Of a stretch of DNA of 33,957 nt, positions 1 through 7,395 are shown in pieces. The stretch's first letter is position 1, and each line of letters starts with the position of its first letter. Origin of the DNA: Candidatus Dormiibacterota bacterium (GTDB lineage Bacteria > Chloroflexota > Dormibacteria > Aeolococcales > Aeolococcaceae); the NCBI GenBank assembly GCA_003141695.1, contig PLNE01000102.1, forward strand, positions 5,749-39,705. Direction: 5' to 3'. The notes below the pieces were generated by a model. The model worked only from the letters and a program-made list of their open reading frames with translations. It ran no database searches and had not been told where the DNA came from. Both the position numbers and the translations under genes were made by a program.

Positions 1-235
1 GCAGTGCTGCCCCTCCCCAGAGTGACGCATTCGGTCGTAGATGAGGAAGTCGCCGCCAACCTCCTCCGGCTGGAGGCCGACTTCCTGCTCCGCAGCCTCG
101 AACCGCCAGGCGGACTCTCACCTGCACCCAGGCCCCCTTCGCCAAGCTGACGCGGGTCCTCTCACGAATGGCCTGCGCGAGACACGGCCGCAACTCGAAC
201 GCCTCGGCTTGGGGGTGGGTGGAACAATATGTGCG

Positions 236-1117
236 ATGGTTGAGACGTCGGGCGAGTTCTCCAGCGTCGCTGGGCGCCGAGTCATGTTCAGTCGCTACGG
301 ACCGGCTGACGGCCACCGGATCCTATTCCACTACGGCAGTCCCGGGACCCGCCATCTGGGGTCGCGCATGGCCGAGGTGGTGGAGCGCCACGGCGTTCAG
401 CTCTTGGTCTTGGATCGCCCCGGATATGGAGCGTCCACCCGCTGGCCGGGCCGGCGCATCGCAGACGTCGTCGAGGACGTAGCCATGTTGGTCGACATCC
501 TCGGCTGGGAGCGCTTCGCGGTATGGGGCGGATCTGGTGGTGGCCCGCATGCTCTTGCTTGCGCCAGCTTCCTGGCCGACCGGGTCGACCGGTGCGCCTC
601 GGTGGTCGGGCCTGCCCCGTACGGCGCCGACGGGCTGGGCTGGCTCGAAGGGATGTCGGCGGGCAACGTCGAGGAGTTCACCCGCGCGCTGGAGGGGGAG
701 GAGGCCTATCGCCCGCTCGTCGAGCGGCTGGCTCGGGCGGCGGTAGAAGCGGCCCGGGCGGGAGAAGTATCGATCCCCTCAGACTACGACCTACCGGAGG
801 CCGACCTGGCCGCTTTGCGAGCCCGCCTCGCCGACCCCGGCCACCTGGAGAGGATCATCGCCGCTAATACCGACGGTGTCGATGGTTGGATTGACGACTG
901 CATGGCCATGACCCGACCGTGGGGATTCGATCCAGCCAGTATCCAAGTACCGGTGAGCATCTGGTACGGACCCGACGACGTGCTGTGCCCTCGGGGTCAC
1001 GCGGAGTGGCTCCTGTCGAGAATCCCCGGCTCCGAGCGCCACGAGCTTCCCAGCGGCCACGTGCTCGGGGCCGATGAGCTGGATGCGATCTACAGCTGGC
1101 TGGTTCTCCGCCCATAA
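236..1117 (+). CDS. alpha/beta hydrolase
   Basis: Probable serine hydrolase of the alpha/beta fold, 293 aa from the ATG at 236; the substrate is unknown. An HYGSPG loop at residues 32-37 fits the oxyanion HGxPG element. LDRPGYG follows at 59-65, and the nucleophile elbow GGSGGG has Ser at about residue 100. Near the C-terminus, GPDD supplies a candidate acid and SGHVLG a candidate catalytic His, so the triad looks complete. The frame is open upstream to 41, but that part is Arg/Ser-rich and unlike the family, so 236 is preferred. No good Shine-Dalgarno sequence is visible. Nothing else was recognised in bases 1-235. The next gene lies about 115 bp downstream on the same strand. Fold is confident; exact function is not known. 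Confidence 0.82.
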   Translation: MVETSGEFSSVAGRRVMFSRYGPADGHRILFHYGSPGTRHLGSRMAEVVERHGVQLLVLDRPGYGASTRWPGRRIADVVEDVAMLVDILGWERFAVWGGSGGGPHALACASFLADRVDRCASVVGPAPYGADGLGWLEGMSAGNVEEFTRALEGEEAYRPLVERLARAAVEAARAGEVSIPSDYDLPEADLAALRARLADPGHLERIIAANTDGVDGWIDDCMAMTRPWGFDPASIQVPVSIWYGPDDVLCPRGHAEWLLSRIPGSERHELPSGHVLGADELDAIYSWLVLRP

Positions 1118-1232
1118 CAATCCGCTCCACATTGAGACGAAACCGCGAAGCTCACGCTCTTCGGCGATCTCCAGGCTCGACCGATCTGGCACGGGCAATG
1201 ACGCCGAACAGGGGCCTACAATTGTTGCGCTC

Positions 1233-1739
1233 ATGGCCCTCGACTACGAATCGCTCCCCCGCGTCGCCGACGAACGCACCACCCTGACCGCATTCCTGGA
1301 GTGGCAGCGAGCGACCCCCGCCCGCAAGTGTGAGGAGCTCACGGCGGATCAGCTCCGGCTCCGCGCCGCCCCGCCGTCGACCCTTTCGCTGCTCGGCCTA
1401 GTCCGGCACATGGCCGACGTCGAGCGTGGCTGGTTCCGGCGGGGCCTGGCTCAGGAGAGCATCGACCCGATCTACTCGTCGGAGGCCGACCCCGACGGCG
1501 ACTTCGACAACGTGGAGACCGCCGACGCCGACGAAGCCTTTGCCACCTGGCGAGCCGCGTGCGAGGAGGCGCGAGCGATCCTGACGGCGCATGCGCTGGA
1601 TGACACCTTCCCCCGGGAGGGCACCGGACAGACCATCTCGGCGCGCTGGATGCTCACCCACATGGTCGAGGAGTACTCCCGTCACAACGGGCACGCCGAC
1701 CTTCTACGCCAGCACATCGACGGCGCGGTCGGGTACTAA
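1233..1739 (+). CDS. DinB-family / DUF664 protein
   Basis: Four-helix-bundle DinB-like protein of the DUF664 type, 168 aa. Members of this superfamily bind a divalent metal and several are thiol-dependent transferases (mycothiol- or bacillithiol-type); the substrate here is unknown. His59 in VRHMADVE and the C-terminal EEYSRHNGHAD block (His151, His154) are the expected metal ligands. The frame opens at 1074, but homology begins with MALDYESLP at 1233. A -10-like TACAAT at 1217-1222 is 10 nt before this ATG, with no Shine-Dalgarno, so the message may have a very short leader. A paralogue with the same His pattern lies on the minus strand at 15792-16340. Confidence 0.82.
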   Translation: MALDYESLPRVADERTTLTAFLEWQRATPARKCEELTADQLRLRAAPPSTLSLLGLVRHMADVERGWFRRGLAQESIDPIYSSEADPDGDFDNVETADADEAFATWRAACEEARAILTAHALDDTFPREGTGQTISARWMLTHMVEEYSRHNGHADLLRQHIDGAVGY

Positions 1740-1852
1740 CCGCATCTCCACCGGCGGACTCGTTGTGCCTGGTGTCCTCCCGTCAAGGCTCTCCTCAACC
1801 TGATTGGGGCGACGTCCCAGGCTCGCTGGAAATGTGAGCCGCGCGCCAGGAC

Positions 1853-1918
1853 AGCGGGAGACGAGACTCGAACGCGCGACATCCAGCTTGGAAGGAATGT
1901 TCATGAATTCGAATACGG
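1853..1918 (-). repeat. tRNA-Gly(UCC) 3'-half repeat, copy 1
   Basis: Read on the minus strand, this begins in an anticodon loop CTTCCAA and runs through a T-arm and the acceptor 3' strand. No matching 5' half exists here. It differs from the other copies by one base in the T stem (aacgcgcg instead of aactcgcg) and lacks the CCA complement. The adjoining tail keeps a GAATTCGAATACGG-type sequence resembling copy 4. It is interpreted as a displaced attachment-site scar. The 310-bp interval 1740-2049 holds no gene that I can see. Confidence 0.8.
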
Positions 1919-2049
1919 CTTGCTGCAGAGCCTAGACGCTCTATAGGGCCAGACTGAAGGTGCTGAGGGCTGGCGCTCAACCGCGCGTGGGGTGAACCGC
2001 TTGCCTCCAGGTGTCTGGAGCTCCGGGGGCAGGACTGCCTAGTCGGTGC

Positions 2050-2436
2050 CTACGCCGCTACGGAAACGACCTCACCTCGAGAGATGCGCAGCGCCAGCAC
2101 GACCCGCTCGAAGTTGGACGGCCCCAAACGCTTGGAGATCCCCCAGACGTCGACCTCCCCACGCCCGTCCCAGAGGTCGTGGGCGGTGTCCACCAGGAGG
2201 CGCTCGCCTCCCGACATCGTCTCGGTCGCGGCCAGGAGGCCGAACCAATCGAAGTCTCCGTCCTGCATGTATGGCCGGGTTCGCGCCGCGATTCTGGGGC
2301 TCTCCAGGATGTGCCGAGCGGCGAAGTAGGCGGCAGATGGGTGGCGAGTCTCGTCGGGGCTGTGATCTGGCCTCGCCTCAGCAGTCGCGCGCCCGAGGAT
2401 CGCCTCGGGCTCCCTTGGTGTCCGGGTCGTGGTCAT
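2050..2436 (-). CDS. hypothetical protein, 128 aa
   Basis: Not recognised as a named family. The 128-residue product is mixed alpha/beta with no signal peptide or membrane segment. The N-terminal 25 residues are charged and probably disordered; the conserved-looking part is the C-terminal half (LVDTAHDLWDGRGEVDVWG, then a helix around NFERVVLALRI). The start is well supported: the ATG at 2436 is preceded by AGGAGGAGCC, a strong Shine-Dalgarno. Upstream on the same strand is an AT-richer stretch (about 2455-2480) that probably holds the promoter. It is transcribed alone; the next minus-strand gene is separated by antitoxin debris. I infer a real gene from the RBS and base composition, with unknown role. 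Confidence 0.6.
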   Translation of the reverse strand: MTTTRTPREPEAILGRATAEARPDHSPDETRHPSAAYFAARHILESPRIAARTRPYMQDGDFDWFGLLAATETMSGGERLLVDTAHDLWDGRGEVDVWGISKRLGPSNFERVVLALRISRGEVVSVAA

Positions 2437-2556
2437 TGGGCTCCTCCTTGGTTTGGTAATACAATCCTACAAAACAGGGACGGTTACGGGTCGCGGGAGC
2501 CGGTGGATCGGCGACGGCGAGACCTCGCCACCCGCGTGAGCCGTCAGCGCCCCACC

Positions 2557-2690
2557 TCCTGGCAGGAGATCATCCGCCGGGCCGTGCTGGACCGCTACGA
2601 GCCCGGTTGAGCATCGGTCCGAACTGGCCTCCACCCGCGCGAGGTGTCCCGGAGATGGAGAAAGCCCTGACCGCTCTCACCGAGGCCGAG
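2557..2690. pseudogene. scrambled remnants of an RHH antitoxin gene
   Basis: Three adjacent pieces match the intact RHH antitoxin gene at 12883-13089. Bases 2558-2604 encode, on the plus strand, its middle (QEIIRRAVLDRYE). Bases 2606-2647 match its 3' part but in the opposite orientation. Bases 2650-2690 encode its N-terminal part (PEMEKALTALTEAE) on the plus strand. The pieces are thus out of order and one is inverted, so no functional antitoxin can be made. This shows a related Doc-type toxin-antitoxin locus, or a copy of it, was once present here and was broken up. Confidence 0.75.
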
Positions 2691-2693
2691 CCC

Positions 2694-3068
2694 TCAGGCG
2701 GCCCGACCCGGCTCGGTGCCGACGATGTCCGACTTGAGCGGGGCCAGGGCGGCGACGATCTGTGGAATGAGGTCGGCGGGGACCGCGAGCTCCCGTAGGG
2801 TGGCGACCAGGTGGGCAACCACCCCATCGAACGCCGCCTCGGTCACCCCGCGGCCGGCATGGGCCTGCCGGATCGTAAGGCCGCTGTAGGTATCGGGGCC
2901 ACCGAGCGCAGCTGTCAGGAAGGCCCGCTGATGGGCCTTAAGCCGGCTTATGTCGGTCTGCGCGTAATAACCGCGGATGTCAGGGTCAGCGAGGATCCTG
3001 TCGTAGAGACGTTCTACTGCCGCCTCGACAGCCCCGGCTCCCCCGATCTCCTCGTACACCGGTGCCAT
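2694..3068 (-). CDS. group 1 truncated haemoglobin
   Basis: Small haem protein of the truncated haemoglobin family, 124 aa, the normal size for the 2-on-2 globin fold. Family roles include O2 binding, NO dioxygenation and protection from nitrosative stress; which applies here is unknown. Visible hallmarks are the N-terminal YEEIGG start, the B-helix Tyr pair at 34-35, the AHQRAFLTAALGGP segment (residues 45-58) and the proximal His70 in QAHAGRG. The start at 3068 is chosen because AAGGAGGGGAG lies just upstream; the longer start at 3089 would read through that RBS. The 3' end abuts antitoxin debris, so the final few residues may have been altered by rearrangement. Confidence 0.88.
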   Translation of the reverse strand: MAPVYEEIGGAGAVEAAVERLYDRILADPDIRGYYAQTDISRLKAHQRAFLTAALGGPDTYSGLTIRQAHAGRGVTEAAFDGVVAHLVATLRELAVPADLIPQIVAALAPLKSDIVGTEPGRAA

Positions 3069-3291
3069 GCTCCCCTCCTTGCGTCCCACGAGTCGCTACA
3101 CGTGCTTCCCATCGTGCCAGATAACCTCGACGCTGTCGAATGCAACCCGCGTGGGCGATCAGCGCTGGCCGGCTCTGGGATCAGGCGGCCCGGGGCACCC
3201 CTTCGCCAGCGACCGTGGAGCTTGACGCCGCACACAATACCGCTGCTGGACGGGGTCCGTGCGAGCCCCACCCGTCCCAGCCGCTCCTCAT

Positions 3292-3870
3292 TTAGGTGAG
3301 CGCAGCGCTGGCGGCTCGCAGGTCGTCGAGTGATTGACGGGCGAGTTCGCTGAACGTCTCCTGGTTTGTCGGGTCGGACCAGCGCGCATGGGTACGCTTG
3401 AGGGCGAGGACTCCAAGTTCGGCAGCGAGGCTTGAGGTCGGATCAGGTACACCGCGCTTCAGGAGTGCTTCCGCAATGGCGGAGGCGAGGCTGGTGCGCT
3501 TCAGCGCGTCGCGCTCTTGCAGTTCGGTGTTGGCAGCGATGACCGCCTCGACCTGAGGTCCGAAATCGCGGCGCTCAGGCGTGAACGCCGACGCTGCAAA
3601 GTCGAGTGCTGCGGCCACCGCCTCGAGAGGCGTGGCGGTGCTGGGGGCGCTGGCGATTCCGTCCGTGAGGAGCTGGCACAGCGCGTCCTGACCGGCGACC
3701 AGAACCTCTCGCTTGCCAGAGAAGTGTCGGAAGAACGTGCTCTTCGTCACGCCAGCCCGCTCGGCGATCTGCACGACGGTGGTGTTGTCGTATCCCTGCT
3801 CAGTGAACAGGTCGAGCGCAGCACGCACCAGGCGCTCGCGAGCGTCCGGTTCCCATCTGGCCATGCACAC
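3292..3870 (-). CDS. TetR-family transcriptional regulator
   Basis: DNA-binding repressor of the TetR family, 192 aa or 190 aa if MARWEP at 3864 is the start. The N-terminal helix-turn-helix is clear: RLVRAALDLFTEQGYDNTTV, then QIAERAGVTKSTFFRHFSGK at about residues 37-56. The C-terminal two thirds form the helical ligand and dimer domain. It is transcribed divergently from the NAD(P)-binding gene at 3979. The 108-bp intergenic region carries two related palindromes spaced 33 bp apart, so autoregulation and control of the neighbour are likely. The inducing ligand is unknown. Confidence 0.9.
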   Translation of the reverse strand: MCMARWEPDARERLVRAALDLFTEQGYDNTTVVQIAERAGVTKSTFFRHFSGKREVLVAGQDALCQLLTDGIASAPSTATPLEAVAAALDFAASAFTPERRDFGPQVEAVIAANTELQERDALKRTSLASAIAEALLKRGVPDPTSSLAAELGVLALKRTHARWSDPTNQETFSELARQSLDDLRAASAALT

Positions 3871-3878
3871 AGCGTACG

Positions 3879-3933
3879 TGATGCGACCATGGTCCCGTCA
3901 TCCCGGTATAGTGATGGGACAAGCGTCTCATCA
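3879..3933. promoter_or_regulatory. twin TetR-type operators and plus-strand promoter
   Basis: Two 22-bp imperfect palindromes share the half-site TGATGxGAC: one at 3879-3900 (9 of 11 pairs) and one at 3912-3933 (8 of 11 pairs). Their centres are 33 bp apart, three helical turns, so two dimers would bind on one face. A -10-like TATAGT at 3907-3912 lies between them and points toward the gene at 3979. Binding by the adjacent TetR protein is inferred from position. Confidence 0.6.
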
Positions 3934-3978
3934 CAGGTCGCCCTCGACTTGCGAAGCCAACCAAGAGGAGTACTGCTC

Positions 3979-4857
3979 ATGCGTGTCTTTGTGACTGGCG
4001 CCACCGGCGGGATTGGATCGGTCGTCGTTGCTGAACTCATCGCCGAGGGCCACGAGGTGGTCGGCCTGGCCCGTTCCGACACCTCGGCGCAAGCCCTCAC
4101 GGCCGCCGGGGCCTCAGTGCTCCGCGGCGATCTCAATAACCCCGAGGCCCTGCGCGCCGGCGCAAACCAGTCCGACGGAGTGATCCACCTGGCCTTCGGT
4201 TCCCCCAACGACTTCCCAAAGGCGATAGCGGAGGAGACCCTGGCGGTCGAGGCCTTCGGAACGGCCCTCGAAGGAAGCGGAAAGCCGTTCGTTATCGCAT
4301 CCGGTACGCCCGCCGTGCCGGGACGCGCTGCAACTGAGCAGGATCCGTGGCCCACTGACGGACCCCTGGGTGGCCGGGGCCGCAATGCCCAGAGTGTGCT
4401 GGGCCTGGCCGAGCGTGGCGTCCGCTCCGCGGTCGTCCGCCTCCCGCGGTCGGTCCACGCCAAGGGGGAGCGTTGTGGATTCGCCTCGGTGCTCGTCGAT
4501 GCCGCCCGGCGCAGCGGGGTCTCCGGTTATGTGGGCGATGGCACCCAGCGGTGGCCAGCCGTACATCGCCTCGACGCCGCCCGGCTATTCCGTCTCGTCC
4601 TCGAACAAGCTTCTCCTGGCACGGTGGCTCACGCCGTCGCCGACGAGGGCGACACCATGCGCTCCATCGCCGACGTCATCGGCCGCCAGCTCGACCTGCC
4701 CGTCGGGATCATCCCAGCGGAGAGCTTCGGATTTCTTGGCATCGTCTTCGGCGTTGACCAACCGGCATCCAGTGCATTGACCAGAGAGACGTTCGGCTGG
4801 CAGCCCACCCACCCGAGCCTGCTCGCAGACCTCGAAGCCGGGAACTATCCGGCCTGA
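3979..4857 (+). CDS. NAD(P)-binding epimerase-like protein (atypical SDR)
   Basis: Rossmann-fold protein of the extended or atypical short-chain dehydrogenase family, 292 aa. The N-terminus MRVFVTGATGGIGS carries the GxxGxxG dinucleotide-binding motif, and RSDTSAQAL and RGDLNN segments follow as in NAD-dependent epimerase or NmrA-like proteins. A classical YxxxK active site is not obvious, so catalysis is uncertain. The ATG at 3979 has AAGAGGAG at 3963-3970 as its RBS; an in-frame extension to 3517 is antisense to the TetR gene and is rejected. It is probably repressed by the divergent TetR regulator. An MFS transporter remnant follows directly after its stop codon. Confidence 0.85.
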   Translation: MRVFVTGATGGIGSVVVAELIAEGHEVVGLARSDTSAQALTAAGASVLRGDLNNPEALRAGANQSDGVIHLAFGSPNDFPKAIAEETLAVEAFGTALEGSGKPFVIASGTPAVPGRAATEQDPWPTDGPLGGRGRNAQSVLGLAERGVRSAVVRLPRSVHAKGERCGFASVLVDAARRSGVSGYVGDGTQRWPAVHRLDAARLFRLVLEQASPGTVAHAVADEGDTMRSIADVIGRQLDLPVGIIPAESFGFLGIVFGVDQPASSALTRETFGWQPTHPSLLADLEAGNYPA

Positions 4858-5290
4858 TCGCCGACATCGACGAGGGTCTGTCCGGGAGCACGCTGGTGAT
4901 GGGGGCCGGCTTCGCTGTCGCGTTCCAGCTAACCGCCACCGTCTGGCAGGTCATGTTGGTCTGCATGATCATCGGCGCGGGTATCGGCATCAGCTTTGCC
5001 GCCATGCCGGCGCTGATTCTCGGCGCGGTCCCTCTGACGCAGACAGCCGCAGCGAACGGCCTCAATTCCCTCATGCGCTCGATCGGCACGTCCACCTCGG
5101 CGGCGGTCATGGGCACCGTCCTCGCGCACATGACGATGAAGCTGGGGCCCGCGACGCTACCCTCCATGGGGGCCTTCCACCCGGCATGCCTGATCTCGCT
5201 GGCCGGGGCCTGGCTGGCATTCCTCCTCACGGCGGCGATCCCTGGCCGTACCCGCGCCGCGCTTCCGAGCTCGCCCCGGCCGGCCTCCAT
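4858..5290 (+). pseudogene. C-terminal fragment of an MFS drug exporter
   Basis: The reading frame encodes the last part of a major facilitator protein of the DHA2 (EmrB/QacA-like) type. Hydrophobic spans are visible around FAVAFQLTATVWQVMLVCMI, then an IGISFAAMPALI segment, the family signature NGLNSLMRSIGTSTSAAVMG, and a last span LISLAGAWLAFLLTAAIP. About ten N-terminal helices are missing. The fragment begins exactly at the stop codon of the SDR gene with no start signal of its own apart from a GTG/ATG pair at 4896-4901. The open frame runs on to 5402, but the residues after about 5250 are not membrane-like. It is read as a deletion remnant; the lost gene may once have been a cargo of the TetR locus. 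Confidence 0.75.
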
Positions 5291-5313
5291 CGGCCGAACG
5301 GCCTCAGGAATCC

Positions 5314-5376
5314 GAGCCCTCCGGCCGTGTCCCGACCGCGTGGAAGATGACAAAGTGGGAACACGCCGGAGGGCTC
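5314..5376. promoter_or_regulatory. long hairpin in malic enzyme leader
   Basis: GAGCCCTCCGGC at 5314-5325 is the exact reverse complement of GCCGGAGGGCTC at 5365-5376. The stem continues inward with one bulged base through GTGT/ACAC and CCC/GGG, giving about 19 pairs. The right arm ends 22 nt before the malic enzyme ATG. There is no U-tract, so a leader structure or the terminator of the upstream fragment are both possible. Confidence 0.55.
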
Positions 5377-5398
5377 CTCCCCCGACCGCGCCAGGTGG

Positions 5399-7144
5399 AT
5401 GAAGACCGTGGCTGACCGCCCGAACGGATCGGTGCAGGCCCAGCAACCGGCACCCTCGGACACGCCCCGGGGGCAGGAGTTGCTGGCCAACCCGCAGCTC
5501 AACAAGGACGCCGCCTTCACCGATCAGGAGCGAGCCGACCACGGCCTGCGCGGGCTGCTCCCCTGGCGGGCGCTGACCATCCCCGAGCAGGTGGCTCTGG
5601 AGCTCGAGCACCTCCGGCACAAGGGGGATGACCTCGAGCGCTACATCGGCCTGACCGCGCTCCACGACCGTAACGAGACCCTCTTCTACCGGATGCTCAC
5701 CGACCATCTCGAGGAGCTGGCACCGATCGTCTACACGCCCACCGTGGGATACGCGTGCCGGGACTTCAGCCACATGCTACGGCGCCCCCACGGACTCTGG
5801 ATCACCCCCGACGACATGGACCGCATCCCGGAGCTGCTGCGCAACGCAGGCCGGCCAGACGTCCGCCTGATCGTCGCCACCGACAACGAGCGCATCCTCG
5901 GCCTCGGCGACCAGGGCGCGGGCGGCATGGGCATCCCCGTCGGGAAGCTGGCGCTCTACACCGCCGGAGCCGGAATCCGTCCCACCCTCACGCTGGCCGT
6001 CTCGCTGGACTGTGGGACCGACAACGTCGATCTCCTGGGCGATGGGCTGTACCTCGGCTACCCCAAGCCGCGGCTTCGAGGCGCCGCCTACGACCGCTTC
6101 ATCGAGGCCTTCGTGGTGGCCGTGGAGGACGTCTTTCCTCACGCGCTGCTGCAGTGGGAGGACTTCAAGCAGCACAACGCGATCCGGCTCCTGGACCGAT
6201 ACCGGAAGCGAATACCCTGCTTCAACGACGACGTGCAGGGAACCGCCGCGGTGGTGCTGGGGGGCATCCTGGCGGCGCTGGGGGAGACCGGGGGAACGCT
6301 GGGAGAGCAGCGCGCGGTGTTCGTCGGGGCCGGTGCCGCGGGCGTCGGCATCGCCCGGCTGCTCCAGGTGGCGATGCGGGGCTCCGGTGCATCCGAGGAG
6401 ACGGTGCAGCGCGCGGTGGTCATGATCGACTCGCGCGGCCTGATCTTCGAGGGCCGCGACCAGGTTGAGGACGACAAGCTCCCCTTCGCGCTGCGCCGCG
6501 AGGAACTGGCGCGACTCGGGCTCGACCCCGGCCCCTCCTGCGACCTGGAGAGGGTGATCCGTCAGGTGGCGCCCACCGTGCTGGTGGGCACCAGCGGCCG
6601 GGCCGGCGTCTTCACTGAGGCCGCGATCCGCGCGATGGCCGGGGGCGCCCGCCGCCCCGTGGTCCTGGTGCTCTCCAACCCGACGTCGAGCTCGGAGGCG
6701 GTGCCTGCCGACGTGCTGGCCTGGAGCGGCGGGCGGGCCCTGGTGGCAACGGGAAGCCCGTTCCCGCCGGTCGTGGTGGAGGGCCGGCAACACGTCATCG
6801 CGCAGGCCAACAACGTCTTCGTCTTCCCCGGGGTGGGGTTGGGCGCCCTGGTGGCACACGCCCAGGAGCTCACCGACGGCATGTTCCTTGCGGCCGCATC
6901 CTCGCTGGCCGAGATGGTGACCGCCGAGCGGCTGGCCGCTGGCGCGCTCTACCCGGCGCTCACCGACCTGCGGGCGGTCTCGCGCCGGATCGGCATTGTC
7001 GTCGCGCGCGCGGCTCGCGACCAGGGGCTGGGTCGCCTGGCGACCGACGAGCAGATCGAGGACGCGGTGGACGCGAACATGTGGGACCCGGCGTACGAGG
7101 GCTCAGATCCCGGAACAGGAGCGTCGTCGACCTCCTTCTCCTGA
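5399..7144 (+). CDS. maeA: NAD-dependent malic enzyme
   Basis: Oxidative decarboxylation of malate to pyruvate with reduction of NAD(P), in the cytoplasm. The 581-aa length matches the large (SfcA/MaeA and eukaryotic-like) malic enzymes rather than the short MaeB-type core. Key residues are in place: Tyr112 in VYTPTVG, Lys183 in GKLALYTAGAG, metal ligands Glu254-Asp255 (WEDF) and Asp278 (FNDDVQG), and the nucleotide loop GAGAAG at 310-315. NAD preference is inferred from family type, not proven. The start is ATG 5399 or the in-frame GTG 5408; AGGTGG at 5393-5398 is better spaced for the GTG. A long hairpin precedes it. It is convergent with sthA, the other pyridine-nucleotide enzyme here. Confidence 0.93.
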   Translation: MKTVADRPNGSVQAQQPAPSDTPRGQELLANPQLNKDAAFTDQERADHGLRGLLPWRALTIPEQVALELEHLRHKGDDLERYIGLTALHDRNETLFYRMLTDHLEELAPIVYTPTVGYACRDFSHMLRRPHGLWITPDDMDRIPELLRNAGRPDVRLIVATDNERILGLGDQGAGGMGIPVGKLALYTAGAGIRPTLTLAVSLDCGTDNVDLLGDGLYLGYPKPRLRGAAYDRFIEAFVVAVEDVFPHALLQWEDFKQHNAIRLLDRYRKRIPCFNDDVQGTAAVVLGGILAALGETGGTLGEQRAVFVGAGAAGVGIARLLQVAMRGSGASEETVQRAVVMIDSRGLIFEGRDQVEDDKLPFALRREELARLGLDPGPSCDLERVIRQVAPTVLVGTSGRAGVFTEAAIRAMAGGARRPVVLVLSNPTSSSEAVPADVLAWSGGRALVATGSPFPPVVVEGRQHVIAQANNVFVFPGVGLGALVAHAQELTDGMFLAAASSLAEMVTAERLAAGALYPALTDLRAVSRRIGIVVARAARDQGLGRLATDEQIEDAVDANMWDPAYEGSDPGTGASSTSFS

Positions 7145-7176
7145 CCCAGCCCAACTCCGCTGGCGATAGGGTCGCT

Positions 7177-7212
7177 CCGTGGCGGCGCCGGAGCGCGTTA
7201 CTTGAGCTTCTG
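7177..7212. repeat. tail-only relic of the tRNA-Gly repeat family
   Basis: This 36-bp segment closely matches the distal tail of copy 2 at 12397-12432 (both contain GGAGCGCGTTACTT.AGCTTCTG), but no tRNA portion precedes it. It sits between the convergent malic enzyme and sthA genes. It is read as a decayed attachment-site relic. Apart from it, the 250 bp between those genes holds nothing recognisable. Confidence 0.55.
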
Positions 7213-7395
7213 ATGACGCCCGGACGCTCGATTCTGCCACCGCACCTGGCACGCCACACGCGTCGCACGCTGCGAAGTTGGCCAATGTCCTTAGCGATGG
7301 CATTTGCCCCGCCACACTGGGTCTGTTGACCTGCCACTGCCCTCACCGTCGTCGCGAGCGCTGGGATGATCGGTGGCCAGCGTTCTCCTTCCTGG

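Noticed and set aside
5777-6859. 360-codon minus-strand frame inside the malic enzyme gene
   Set aside because: Antisense shadow with no RBS or domain pattern; the plus strand encodes a full malic enzyme.
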